Assembly (NCBI GenBank): GCA_002293665.1
Contig: DBDQ01000132.1
Span: 8,648 to 16,900, forward strand
Origin: Alistipes sp. UBA928
GTDB lineage: Bacteria; Bacteroidota; Bacteroidia; Bacteroidales; Rikenellaceae
DNA: 8,253 nucleotides
Direction of reading: 5' to 3'
Shown here: positions 1 to 6,352 of the stretch, piece after piece
Layout of the letters: the number at the start of each line of letters is the position of its first letter
Position numbering within the stretch: position 1 is the first letter of the stretch
Program-made: the position numbers and the translations under genes
Notes under the pieces: generated by a model
Told to the model about the DNA's origin: nothing
Database searches by the model: none
The model's input: the letters and a program-made list of their open reading frames with translations, nothing else

Positions 1-26
1 AATCCTGTTAGCTCAACAAAGCAGAA

Positions 27-57
27 AAGCATCGCACTGATATTCAGTGCGATGCTT
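27..57. terminator. Strong hairpin, probable bidirectional terminator
   Basis: A perfect 14-bp stem (27-40 pairing with 44-57) closes a three-base loop. The plus strand continues with GTTTT and the minus strand with TTTTCTG, so it could stop transcription from either side. No gene inside the window reads into it from the left, so it most likely serves a plus-strand gene ending just outside the window and backs up the terminator at 145-174. Confidence 0.7.
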
Positions 58-144
58 GTTTTCAGGGGCGGAATAAGGGTAATTTGGTGGCCCAGTAGCT
101 ACGTTACTATCGAAAAAGATCATAGCGCAAAACACCAAAGGCGA

Positions 145-174
145 CAAAAAAACTCCCGGCCAAAACCGGGAGTT
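145..174 (-). terminator. Intrinsic terminator of the hemicellulase operon
   Basis: AACTCCCGG (151-159) pairs perfectly with CCGGGAGTT (166-174) around a six-base loop. On the minus strand the hairpin runs directly into a T tract (plus-strand A residues 146-152). It starts about 25 nt after the esterase stop codon, as expected for the end of a minus-strand transcript. Confidence 0.85.
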
Positions 175-198
175 CTTAAATAGTTAGGCAGGTATTCC

Positions 199-1041
199 CT
201 ACTCCTTCGTAAACTTCATATCCTCAAGCCACTTAAGCAGCAACCCCTTCCACTCTTCATGATACCGGAACGACGGCCGGAAACCCCAACCATGTCCACC
301 CGTAGGAAATACATGCAGCGCCGCAGGAATCTTCATCTCCTTCAATGCGGAGTAGAGCGCCATGCTATGAGTCGGAGGCACACCCCCATCGTCGTCGCTG
401 TGGAAGAAGATCATCGGGGGCGTATGTTCGTTCACCTGCCTGTCGGCCGAGTATCGTGCCGCGGCCTCCGGATTCCCCGCCGCGCGCCGTCCGCCCCACT
501 GAACGACGGGATAGAACAGCACCGCATAGTCGGGATGCCCCGCCTCGTCTTCAAACAAAGTCGACGTGATAGCCGCCAGATGTCCCCCGGCCGAACTGCC
601 CGATATGCCCACCTCTACAGGGTCGACACCCCACTCGGCGGCACGACGGCGCACGATACGCAGGGCTTCCCGCGCGTCGGCAATAGGAATATCCTGATTT
701 CCATTCGGCATGCGATACTTCAGCACCACACCCGTCACGCCGTTCGACGCCAGCCACCGGGCAATATCGTGCCCTTCATGGCCGATCGCCAACACCGAGT
801 ATCCGCCGCCGGGGCAAATCACCAGCGCGGTGCCGGTATTTTTCGACGCTTCGGCCGGATAGACCCACATCGTCGCCACGTGGGAGTTGGTAATGTAACC
901 GTTACTGTCGGGCGGTTCAGGCCCCGACAGGCCGTTCTCTACGGGCGGGCCGTCGGGCCACACCGGTATCACCACCGGCTCCTGCGCCGTGACCGCAATG
1001 GCCACGCACAGGGTGGTAAGGGTAAAAACAAACCGTTTCAT
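199..1041 (-). CDS. Secreted alpha/beta-hydrolase, probable carbohydrate (acetyl-xylan type) esterase
   Basis: The gene encodes 280 residues. Residues 1-19 form a signal peptide ending Val-Thr-Ala before Gln20, so the enzyme is exported, probably to the periplasm. The alpha/beta-hydrolase hallmarks are in order: oxyanion motif CPGGGY (76-81), nucleophile elbow GSSAG (148-152, Ser150 as nucleophile), acidic residue in HSDDD (214-218, Asp217 or Asp218) and catalytic His250 in GGHGWG. This matches the COG0657-like lipase/esterase group often annotated in Bacteroidetes as acetyl-xylan esterase or 'xylanase'. The esterase fold is clear. The substrate is inferred from the GH51 gene only 10 bp upstream and the GH43 gene before that: it would remove acetyl or similar ester groups from arabinoxylan fragments. 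The ATG follows an A-rich leader (TGCAAAAGTT), and the tight spacing implies one transcript. A non-carbohydrate esterase remains possible. Confidence 0.88.
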   Translation of the reverse strand: MKRFVFTLTTLCVAIAVTAQEPVVIPVWPDGPPVENGLSGPEPPDSNGYITNSHVATMWVYPAEASKNTGTALVICPGGGYSVLAIGHEGHDIARWLASNGVTGVVLKYRMPNGNQDIPIADAREALRIVRRRAAEWGVDPVEVGISGSSAGGHLAAITSTLFEDEAGHPDYAVLFYPVVQWGGRRAAGNPEAAARYSADRQVNEHTPPMIFFHSDDDGGVPPTHSMALYSALKEMKIPAALHVFPTGGHGWGFRPSFRYHEEWKGLLLKWLEDMKFTKE

Positions 1042-1051
1042 AACTTTTGCA

Positions 1052-2575
1052 TTAATTAATAGTGAGCGCTATCTGAGTAAACGAGTGTGCCGGGAAAGAG
1101 TGTTCGAGCACCCCGCCGCGCACATTCACCTGCCTTTCCGCAGGCTGATACTTGTCGCGGTCGGCGTATGTGAAATCAACCCCCAGTTCGCCGGTGATGG
1201 TTGTGACCTTGGCGCTGCCGGTGAAAGCCGCCGCCGCGCTGTTCTCTATGCGGGTTGCGATGGCGGCGTCCTGATGGCGGTTTATGACGTTGATGTAGAC
1301 CGTCCTGCCATCTTCGGCCAAAACGCTGGTAACGTCGAGGTAGGGAATATTCTTGAAACGGGTGGCATCGAATGTGTCGCCATCCACGAACACGTCGATC
1401 GACTCGCCTCGGCAGTTACCCGACATCAGTTTCCACATCCACCACTGGGGCGACTTGTAGAGATTACCCGTCTCGCGGTCTCTCGACACGAGACCCGTGA
1501 GCATGGTGTAGTTGGCCATCTTCACAAAGTCTGCGTGGCGTATAAACGAGTTGAGGCACATCGCGTTTGCCATCACCCTCTGGATACCCACCCCGCGGCC
1601 GGCCCACTCGTCGACCGAGAGCTTCAGGGGAGTCGCTTCGGGCTTCGTCCAACTCTGCTGCGCCACTATAGCTTTGGGCACTGTGATCTTCTCCTCGAAA
1701 TCCATCGCCGCCTCACCCACGAAGTGGTAGTGATCGGTAGGGATGTTCTCACCCCAGTAACGATGTACCGATAGATAGTCGGCCACGCCGGTGAAGGCGG
1801 TGATCACCTTGCGGTTCCACTCGAGCCAACCTCCGGAGGCTTCGTAATACGACGAGCCGTTGGCCACGAGCTTGATCGTCCTGTCGACGTTCTTAAGCGC
1901 TTTGGCGGCCTCGAGACCGATCTTCACATAGTCGTCGGCGTTCTTGTGGCCGTTGATCCAGGGCGCTCCGTCGATCTCGTTACCCAAGTCCCATATCCTG
2001 ATGTTGTGAGGCTCGGGATAACCGTTCTTCACGCGCAGGTCTGAGAAGTACGTTCCGTTGGGCACATTGCAGTACTCCACCCAGTAGGCGGCATTCTGAA
2101 TGTCCCCGAGACCGAGGTTGATACAGGTCACGTTCTCCACTCCGAGGGCGCGCCCCAAAGCCACCCACTCGTCGGTACCCACGTGGTTGGTGTCGAACCC
2201 TCCCCACGCAAGGTCTTTCCTCACCGGACGCTGATCTTTGGGCCCTATGCCGTCCTGCCAGTTATAGCTCGACAGGTAGTTTCCGCCGGGCCAGCGCATG
2301 TTGGTGATGCGCAGTTCGCGTATCGCCTCTATGAAGTCTGTGTTGAATCCGTCGCTGTTGGCGCGCGGCGACGACGGGTCGTAGAGCGGGCCATAGAGGT
2401 TGTTCTCTATCGGATGCTCGGTGTCGCGTCCTATGGGCTCCATGAAGGCGCCGTAGATCATGGGGTCGATCTGCCCGATCACACGGTCGGTGTCGATCCT
2501 GATGGTGGTGACGCCTCCCTGGGCGGCTCCCACGAGAGGTAGCGCCAGCAGGGCGAGTATAATAAGTTTTTTCAT
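1052..2575 (-). CDS. Secreted GH51 alpha-L-arabinofuranosidase
   Basis: The gene encodes 507 residues. The start chosen is the ATG at 2573-2575, which gives a proper signal peptide (MKKLIILALLALPLVGAA, then Gln19). A frame-internal ATG further upstream at 2701 would overlap the GH43 gene and add 42 residues with no secretory character. The catalytic domain shows GH51 signatures: RWPGGNY (95-101) with YNWQDGIGP after it, WDLGNEIDG (196-203; Glu200 is the expected acid/base) and SVDEWAGRG (320-328; Glu323 is the expected nucleophile). The C-terminal ~110 residues form the usual beta-sandwich, including VYINVINRH. The enzyme should release terminal arabinofuranose from arabinoxylan or arabinan by a retaining mechanism. 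The length matches typical GH51 enzymes. It lies between GH43 (upstream, 61 bp) and the esterase (downstream, 10 bp). A strong hairpin precedes it, so its level may be set separately from GH43. Confidence 0.93.
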   Translation of the reverse strand: MKKLIILALLALPLVGAAQGGVTTIRIDTDRVIGQIDPMIYGAFMEPIGRDTEHPIENNLYGPLYDPSSPRANSDGFNTDFIEAIRELRITNMRWPGGNYLSSYNWQDGIGPKDQRPVRKDLAWGGFDTNHVGTDEWVALGRALGVENVTCINLGLGDIQNAAYWVEYCNVPNGTYFSDLRVKNGYPEPHNIRIWDLGNEIDGAPWINGHKNADDYVKIGLEAAKALKNVDRTIKLVANGSSYYEASGGWLEWNRKVITAFTGVADYLSVHRYWGENIPTDHYHFVGEAAMDFEEKITVPKAIVAQQSWTKPEATPLKLSVDEWAGRGVGIQRVMANAMCLNSFIRHADFVKMANYTMLTGLVSRDRETGNLYKSPQWWMWKLMSGNCRGESIDVFVDGDTFDATRFKNIPYLDVTSVLAEDGRTVYINVINRHQDAAIATRIENSAAAAFTGSAKVTTITGELGVDFTYADRDKYQPAERQVNVRGGVLEHSFPAHSFTQIALTIN

Positions 2576-2591
2576 GGTTCGGTATCGTTTT

Positions 2592-2633
2592 AAAATAGAC
2601 GTGGGTTTTGCAAATTGGCAAAACCCACGTCTA
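2592..2633 (-). terminator. Intercistronic hairpin, terminator or attenuator/processing site
   Basis: A perfect 16-bp stem (2596-2611 with 2618-2633) closes a six-base loop three bases after the GH43 stop codon. On the minus strand it is followed by TTTTAAAA, a short T tract. It lies inside the operon, so it may cause partial termination or protect the 3' end of a GH43 message. I see no TAnnTTTG promoter between it and the GH51 start, so GH51 probably depends on read-through. Confidence 0.7.
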
Positions 2634-2636
2634 AGA

Positions 2637-4004
2637 TTAATAAAATTTGATCCAGTCGATCTCGATCGGGCCGGGGCCTGTCTGCATGCGGCGGCCTGCA
2701 CCGGGCTCCGGCGGAGTGGCGGTGTTTTTAACCACTATGTTCTTCACGCCCGAGGGGCTCGTGGTAACGTTGGCCTCGACCACCATCCATTCGGGATTTC
2801 CGGCGGGCACGTCGAAGGTCGCGTTGGGGCTGCCCGAGCCGGTGCCCACGCTGAACGATGCTCCGCGCGGGGCGAGAATACGGGCCAAAACCCTCTGGAC
2901 GCCCGTGCCGAAGTTCACGTCGTTATACGTCACGTCCGAGCCGGCGGGCAGCATCACTTTCCAACCTGCGAAGTAGTTCGTCCAGCGCTGGAGATATTCG
3001 ATCGACGCGCCTTCACCCAGAGCCGAGTAGCGGTCGAGATGAATTTCGCTGCGGGCGTCGGAGATACCCACTCCGCGTTCGGTCGGCAACACTTTCTGGA
3101 TCGTACCGTCGGCGTTGAAGAAAACCTTCTCGATACGCGCCGAGCGGTTCTTGTCGAAGTTGGGCGAGTAGTCGTTGCGGTGATAGAACAGGTACCACTG
3201 ACCTTCGAACTCCACGAGCGAGTGGTGGTTCGTCCAGCAGCCGTTCTCATGTTCGTCCATTATGACGCCCTTGTACTCGAACGGACCCATCGGGCTGTCG
3301 CCCATGCTGTAACAGAGCGCTTCAGTGGTGTTGTTGATCACCCACGGGAAGGTGTAGTAATATTTACCGTTGCGTTCGAACATGAAGGGGCCCTCCTTGA
3401 GGCCGCCGCCCTGAGGCAGTTCCACGACGATCGGTTCGCCGTCGAGCTCTTTCATGTTGTCTTTGAGTTTGGCGATACGCATTCCGCCGCCAGCCCATGT
3501 GATGTAGGCTTTGCCGTCTTTTGGGTCGATGAACAGACCCGGGTCGATACCCGTCACACCTGGAATCGGCATGGGCTCGGGCACGAACGGGCCGTACGGA
3601 GTATCGGACACGGCCACGCCTATGGCGTTGCCGCGGCCCAGGCGCGGATCGAACCCGGCGGGGAAGTAGAAGTAATACTTGCCGTCTTTTTCGATACAGT
3701 CGGGCGCCCACATCGAGTAGCCCACGCTGTTGACCCAGGGCACGGTGGCCTGGTCGACGATCTTGCCGTGGTCTACCCAGTCGACGAGGTTGTGCGACGA
3801 GAACACGTGGTAGTCGGGCATGTTGAACCACTCCTGCCGCTGGCTTTCGGGCGGTGTGATGTCGTGCGAGGGGTAGACGTACACTCGGCCGTTGAACACA
3901 CGGGCGGTCGGGTCGGCCGTAAACTGATCTCTGATGATCGGATTTTGAGCGGCGACCGTCCCTACGAAAGCTACGGCGGCGGTCAGAAAGAGAATTTTTT
4001 TCAT
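2637..4004 (-). CDS. Secreted GH43 glycosidase with C-terminal CBM6-like domain
   Basis: The gene encodes 455 residues. The signal peptide is residues 1-19 (ends Val-Ala-Ala before Gln20). Residues ~22-310 form a five-bladed GH43 propeller: Asp31 in QFTADPTARVF is the likely general base, Asp154 in TGIDPGLF the pKa modulator and Glu204 in GLKEGPFMF the general acid. SMWAPD (97-102) is another family hallmark. Residues ~320-455 resemble CBM6, ending in the typical IDWIKFY strand, and would bind xylan-type chains. The family contains beta-xylosidases, arabinofuranosidases and arabinanases; the sequence alone does not settle the specificity, though the GH51 neighbour favours arabinoxylan or arabinan side-chain removal. 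It is the first gene of the minus-strand operon, with its own promoter at 4052-4083. No SusC/SusD pair is seen in the window. Confidence 0.92.
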   Translation of the reverse strand: MKKILFLTAAVAFVGTVAAQNPIIRDQFTADPTARVFNGRVYVYPSHDITPPESQRQEWFNMPDYHVFSSHNLVDWVDHGKIVDQATVPWVNSVGYSMWAPDCIEKDGKYYFYFPAGFDPRLGRGNAIGVAVSDTPYGPFVPEPMPIPGVTGIDPGLFIDPKDGKAYITWAGGGMRIAKLKDNMKELDGEPIVVELPQGGGLKEGPFMFERNGKYYYTFPWVINNTTEALCYSMGDSPMGPFEYKGVIMDEHENGCWTNHHSLVEFEGQWYLFYHRNDYSPNFDKNRSARIEKVFFNADGTIQKVLPTERGVGISDARSEIHLDRYSALGEGASIEYLQRWTNYFAGWKVMLPAGSDVTYNDVNFGTGVQRVLARILAPRGASFSVGTGSGSPNATFDVPAGNPEWMVVEANVTTSPSGVKNIVVKNTATPPEPGAGRRMQTGPGPIEIDWIKFY

Positions 4005-4019
4005 AAAAGGATTAAAGTT

Positions 4020-4087
4020 GTTATTTGGTGTTTTTTATGGGCGTAAAGCACCAAAAATAGAGATTTATTTTCGAAAAACCAAATAAC
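4020..4087. promoter_or_regulatory. Inverted TTATTTGG boxes around the GH43 promoter, candidate operator
   Basis: GTTATTTGG (4020-4028) recurs as its exact reverse complement CCAAATAAC (4079-4087). Between them, CACCAAAAATA (4050-4059 region) is a third, looser copy of the same box in reverse orientation to the first. The three boxes cover the -33 element, the -7 element and the leader. This arrangement suits a regulator that controls the operon, or a leader RNA fold. Low-complexity AT sequence could produce part of it by chance. Confidence 0.4.
4052..4083 (-). promoter_or_regulatory. Bacteroidetes-type promoter for the GH43-GH51-esterase operon
   Basis: Read on the minus strand, TTTG (4083-4080) is followed after exactly 20 bp by TATTTTTG (4059-4052). 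This fits the Bacteroidetes sigma-ABfr consensus TTTG-N19-21-TAnnTTTG. The transcript would begin near 4045, leaving a leader of roughly 40 nt before the GH43 ATG. Confidence 0.75.
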
Positions 4088-4100
4088 GATCCCGAAAAGG

Positions 4101-5060
4101 CTATCTCGGAGCGAAAATAAAATCGAACATGGCACGCCCCCGGTCGTCGGCCCCCATCTTCTTCTTTATGGTGTGCTTTCGCTGCTTTACGATGTTGGTC
4201 TCGGTGGAGCCGAAACATATCGCACGTCCAAACGGCGGGAGAGGCAGCAGCGACAGACAGCAAAGTTTTATGTCTCCACCCGTAAGGGCGGGCCACCCCG
4301 CACGCAGGGCCCCGGCAAATCCGGCAAACCTCTCCGCCAACTCCGCATCGAGAGCCTCCTGCCTCGCCGTTGTGAGCACACGCGCCTCGCGCCCCGGTTT
4401 CTGCGCCGCAAGCCCGGCGATCTCCTCCCACAAAGATGTCTGCTTAAACTCCTCCGCGGCGGCCAGCCAATCCTCCGACTCAGGCTCCGGATGCGCAAAA
4501 TTCCCCACCTGCAAAGGAGTACCGGCAGCCGAAACGGCAGGCAAACTCTCCCGCCTCCGCGTGCGACCCAACCAAACCCCGCCACCGACGACCAGTACCG
4601 CAAACACGATTCCCACGACCACGATAATCTCCTGCCGCCGCTTCAGCCGCGTCGTCTGCCGCGCCATCCGTTCGTCGGCATCGCGCATCAGGCGCATCGT
4701 CTCTGCATGGTAGCGGTTGAGGTGCAGCCCCGCCGCGTCGTAGTTACCGAGCTCCATCTCGAGCGCGTTGAGGTAAAGGAACGACTCGGCCCTGATCCAC
4801 GTACTCTCCGACCGCGCACTCTCCCTGAGATGCTCCCGCGCAAGATCGTAATCCCCCCGCTCGAAAAGCCCCAAACCCTCGACCAGCGCCAAAGTATCCG
4901 CCGAAGGTTCCTCCGCCACGACCGGCGCCCCGACCCTCGCGCAAGACACACCGCTCGCGGCCGGCAGTCCCAAGACCACCGCCGCAAGCAGCGCCAAAAG
5001 AGTATTTTTAACGAAGGCCAAACCGCCCCAAAGATACGCTTTTTTAGGGCGTGTTGGCAT
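4101..5060 (-). CDS. Membrane protein with TPR-like region and C-terminal LuxR-like helix-turn-helix; candidate regulator
   Basis: The frame encodes up to 319 residues. A hydrophobic segment at 17-39 acts as signal peptide or anchor. Residues ~55-118 resemble two TPR helices pairs (LFERGDYDLAREHL, LNALEMELGNYDAAGLHL), 119-143 is a basic, probably coiled helix, and 145-164 is a clear transmembrane helix followed by RTRRR. Residues ~258-302 (LTGGDIKLCCLSLL ... IVKQRKHTIKKKM) resemble the LuxR-like HTH of Bacteroidetes TPR-transmembrane regulators, with a terminal FDFIFAPR tail. The TPR part would sit outside and the HTH inside the cytoplasm. The turn region (LPLPPFGRAICFGSTETN) is poorly conserved, so DNA binding is uncertain. 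The ATG at 5060 lies in a repeat arm, and a promoter-like TATCTTTG at 5029-5036 lies inside the frame. A TTG start at 4997 (298 residues) is therefore a serious alternative. It lies immediately upstream of the glycosidase operon. Confidence 0.68.
   Translation of the reverse strand: MPTRPKKAYLWGGLAFVKNTLLALLAAVVLGLPAASGVSCARVGAPVVAEEPSADTLALVEGLGLFERGDYDLAREHLRESARSESTWIRAESFLYLNALEMELGNYDAAGLHLNRYHAETMRLMRDADERMARQTTRLKRRQEIIVVVGIVFAVLVVGGGVWLGRTRRRESLPAVSAAGTPLQVGNFAHPEPESEDWLAAAEEFKQTSLWEEIAGLAAQKPGREARVLTTARQEALDAELAERFAGFAGALRAGWPALTGGDIKLCCLSLLPLPPFGRAICFGSTETNIVKQRKHTIKKKMGADDRGRAMFDFIFAPR
5029..5036 (-). promoter_or_regulatory. Possible -7 element for the regulator gene
   Basis: TATCTTTG on the minus strand fits TAnnTTTG and would start transcription near 5022, which is downstream of the annotated ATG at 5060. 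No TTTG is seen at the -33 position, so the match may be fortuitous. If real, translation would have to begin further in, for example at TTG 4997. Confidence 0.4.
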
Positions 5061-5206
5061 AAGTCCGGATATTTGATTTCGACGGGTGATTTTTCGTCAT
5101 GCAAGACAAATTTTGGAGGAAATGTCGGTGCATTGGCGAGAAAATTTGGCGCCGCAGGGCGGAAAATCGACCCGAAAACGGGTGTGCGGACTTATGCTAA
5201 CACGGC
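5048..5206. mobile_element. MITE-like inverted-repeat element, 159 bp
   Basis: The ends are inverted repeats: CGTGTTGGCATAAGTCCG (5050-5067) matches the reverse complement of 5187-5204 in 17 of 18 positions, and the similarity extends two bases outward. TTAG flanks both ends (5044-5047 and 5207-5210), as a 4-bp target duplication would. The interior is also partly symmetric (gacgggtgattttt near 5081 and aaaatcgacccg near 5164), so the whole element can fold back. It carries no gene of its own that I can support. Its right end touches the stop codon of the GIN-domain gene and its left arm contains the putative ATG of the regulator gene. It could be a non-autonomous transposable element or a REP-type intergenic repeat; copy number elsewhere is unknown. 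Confidence 0.6.
5163..5183 (-). terminator. Weak hairpin inside the repeat, possible terminator for the GIN-domain gene
   Basis: ACCCG (5170-5174) pairs with CGGGT (5179-5183) around four bases; on the minus strand it is followed by CGATTTT. It lies about 25 nt past the stop codon at 5207. The stem is short, so termination is only a possibility, perhaps helped by folding of the whole inverted repeat. Confidence 0.3.
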
Positions 5207-6052
5207 TTAGAGAGGACGGACATCCTCGGAGTTGATGTTGAGGGTTGCGGGCCGGCCGGCATAGCGCACCGACGACGCACCGCTGGTTCTCGTGGTGAGC
5301 GTGCCCGAAGTATTGACACGCGCCGACGACGCTCCCGAAACGTTGATCGACACGTCGCGGGCGGCAAACCTGTCGGCGCGAATTTCCGATGCTCCGCTGG
5401 CCGTCCATTCACCCTGTCCGCCGTCGCCCTCAAGGCTGATGTCGGAAGCTCCCGAGGCGCCGATCTTCGAATATTCGAGGCCACGCGCAACGATATTTAT
5501 GTCGCACGCACCCGAAGCCACCACGGTCAGTTCCCTCGTCGCGTCGAGTGTCAGCGAGGCGTCGCTCGCACCGCTGCACTGCAACTTCACCTGAGGGCTC
5601 GACAGTGCCAGCGAACCCTTTATGTCGCTCGCACCCGAGAGTTGGATGTCGACCGACTCGCCGGGGAAGGTGTCGGTGGTCTGAAGGTCTGTCGCACCCG
5701 ACAGGCGCACTGTTGCCAGACTCGGCAGGTGGAGCGTCAGGCGCATCACCTTCTCGCGGTCGGGAAGACGGTTGTAGGTCCTCTGCACGGAGTTGGGCAT
5801 TTGGCGCATGCTCACCGTGACTACGCCGTCGGAGGATCGCGAAAGTCTCACATACTCCTCGTAGCCGGAGCTGATCTCTACGACGGCCTTTGTCTGGAGA
5901 CTTTTTACAAGAACCACGTCGAAAGCCGACGAAGCGGCGACACCGGTAATTCGGTCGCCTTCGAAATGTGTCTCCGTGGAGACTCGTTGTGCCGCAGCGG
6001 CGGCAGGTGCAAGCAGCATGGCTGCGACAAATGCGATAAACAGATTTTTCAT
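5207..6052 (-). CDS. Secreted GIN-domain (DUF2807) beta-helix protein
   Basis: The gene encodes 281 residues. The ATG at 6050-6052 is chosen because it begins a signal peptide (residues 1-21, Ala-rich, ending before Gln22) and lies about 23 nt after a predicted transcription start; the open frame extends upstream to 6331 but that part has no secretory character and overlaps the promoter. The mature protein matches the 'putative auto-transporter adhesin, head GIN domain' family (DUF2807, PF10988). It shows an even ladder of turns: SGATD (118), SGASD (139, 160), SGACD (180), SGASD (200), SGASE (219), SGASS (239, 257), spaced 18-21 residues, as in a right-handed beta-helix. Family members are secreted or surface proteins of unknown exact function; the adhesin label is only a prediction. 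It appears to be a single-gene transcript with its own promoter. Nothing ties it functionally to the glycosidases. Confidence 0.88.
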   Translation of the reverse strand: MKNLFIAFVAAMLLAPAAAAAQRVSTETHFEGDRITGVAASSAFDVVLVKSLQTKAVVEISSGYEEYVRLSRSSDGVVTVSMRQMPNSVQRTYNRLPDREKVMRLTLHLPSLATVRLSGATDLQTTDTFPGESVDIQLSGASDIKGSLALSSPQVKLQCSGASDASLTLDATRELTVVASGACDINIVARGLEYSKIGASGASDISLEGDGGQGEWTASGASEIRADRFAARDVSINVSGASSARVNTSGTLTTRTSGASSVRYAGRPATLNINSEDVRPL

Positions 6053-6081
6053 AGTTATGCGATTTTGTGTGATTTCAACGG

Positions 6082-6112
6082 CAAAGATATGCCGCCATAT
6101 TCCCCGCCGCAA
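6082..6112 (-). promoter_or_regulatory. Bacteroidetes-type promoter of the GIN-domain gene
   Basis: On the minus strand, TTG (6112-6110) is followed after 20 bp by TATCTTTG (6089-6082), matching the Bacteroidetes -33/-7 pattern. Transcription would start near 6075, which leaves the ATG at 6052 as the first suitable start and excludes the longer upstream reading frame. Confidence 0.72.
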
Positions 6113-6237
6113 GCTTTTACGGTTATATGACCGGTTAGAAAAGAGATCAACCCACGACTGGCGCAGGTTTATCAACTTGTGCCCTACCCACCATCCACCG
6201 CAACAACATCCCATTCGCAACAGACAAGCCCTCCAAC
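6113..6237. other. Gene-free spacer with one hairpin
   Basis: I see no coding sequence here. A plus-strand hairpin at 6160-6183 has a 10-bp stem with two G-U pairs (GGCGCAGGTT with AACTTGTGCC) and a TATC loop, but no T tract follows on either strand. CGGT and ACCG also form a small inverted repeat at 6119-6132, just upstream of the GIN-gene promoter. Confidence 0.4.
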
Positions 6238-6266
6238 AAAAAAAAGCCGCCCCCAATCGGACGGCT
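6238..6266 (-). terminator. Intrinsic terminator of the histone-like gene
   Basis: On the minus strand AGCCGTCC pairs with GGGCGGCT (8 bp, one G-U) around a six-base loop and is followed by eight T residues (plus-strand A 6238-6245). It lies about 87 nt past the histone-like stop codon, with no gene between, so it should end that transcript. Confidence 0.8.
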
Positions 6267-6352
6267 AAATCTTTTTTAAAGGAAAAAAGGCGGATTTTAA
6301 TGAAAAAGGGCGGGCTAATAAACGCACACACCCCCCCTCTCCTGGCCTGGCC

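Noticed and set aside
10..20. TTAGCTCAAC resembling a tRNA D-arm
   Set aside because: No acceptor stem, anticodon arm or T-arm can be built around it in the window.
61..110. GGAATAAGGGTAATTTGGTGGCCCA resembled an IS21-type terminal repeat from memory (written here only as an impression of 65-89)
   Set aside because: No second end, transposase or target duplication is visible, and I cannot verify the resemblance without a search.
1..180. Plus-strand frame 1 is open from the window edge to position 180
   Set aside because: It runs through two strong terminator hairpins and has no credible start or family resemblance. It could be a gene tail but I cannot support it.
2576..2701. N-terminal extension of the GH51 protein to an ATG at 2701
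   Set aside because: It overlaps the end of GH43 and the strong hairpin, and would bury the signal peptide that starts at 2575.
2460..4046. Long plus-strand open frame (528 codons) opposite the GH43 and GH51 genes
   Set aside because: It is antisense to clear glycosidase genes, and its His/Arg/Val-rich translation has no recognisable domain; the GC-rich third positions of the real genes keep it open.
5072..5209. Plus-strand open frame through the inverted-repeat element
   Set aside because: It is probably an accidental reading of the repeat; it has no promoter or ribosome-binding context and ends at the element's edge.
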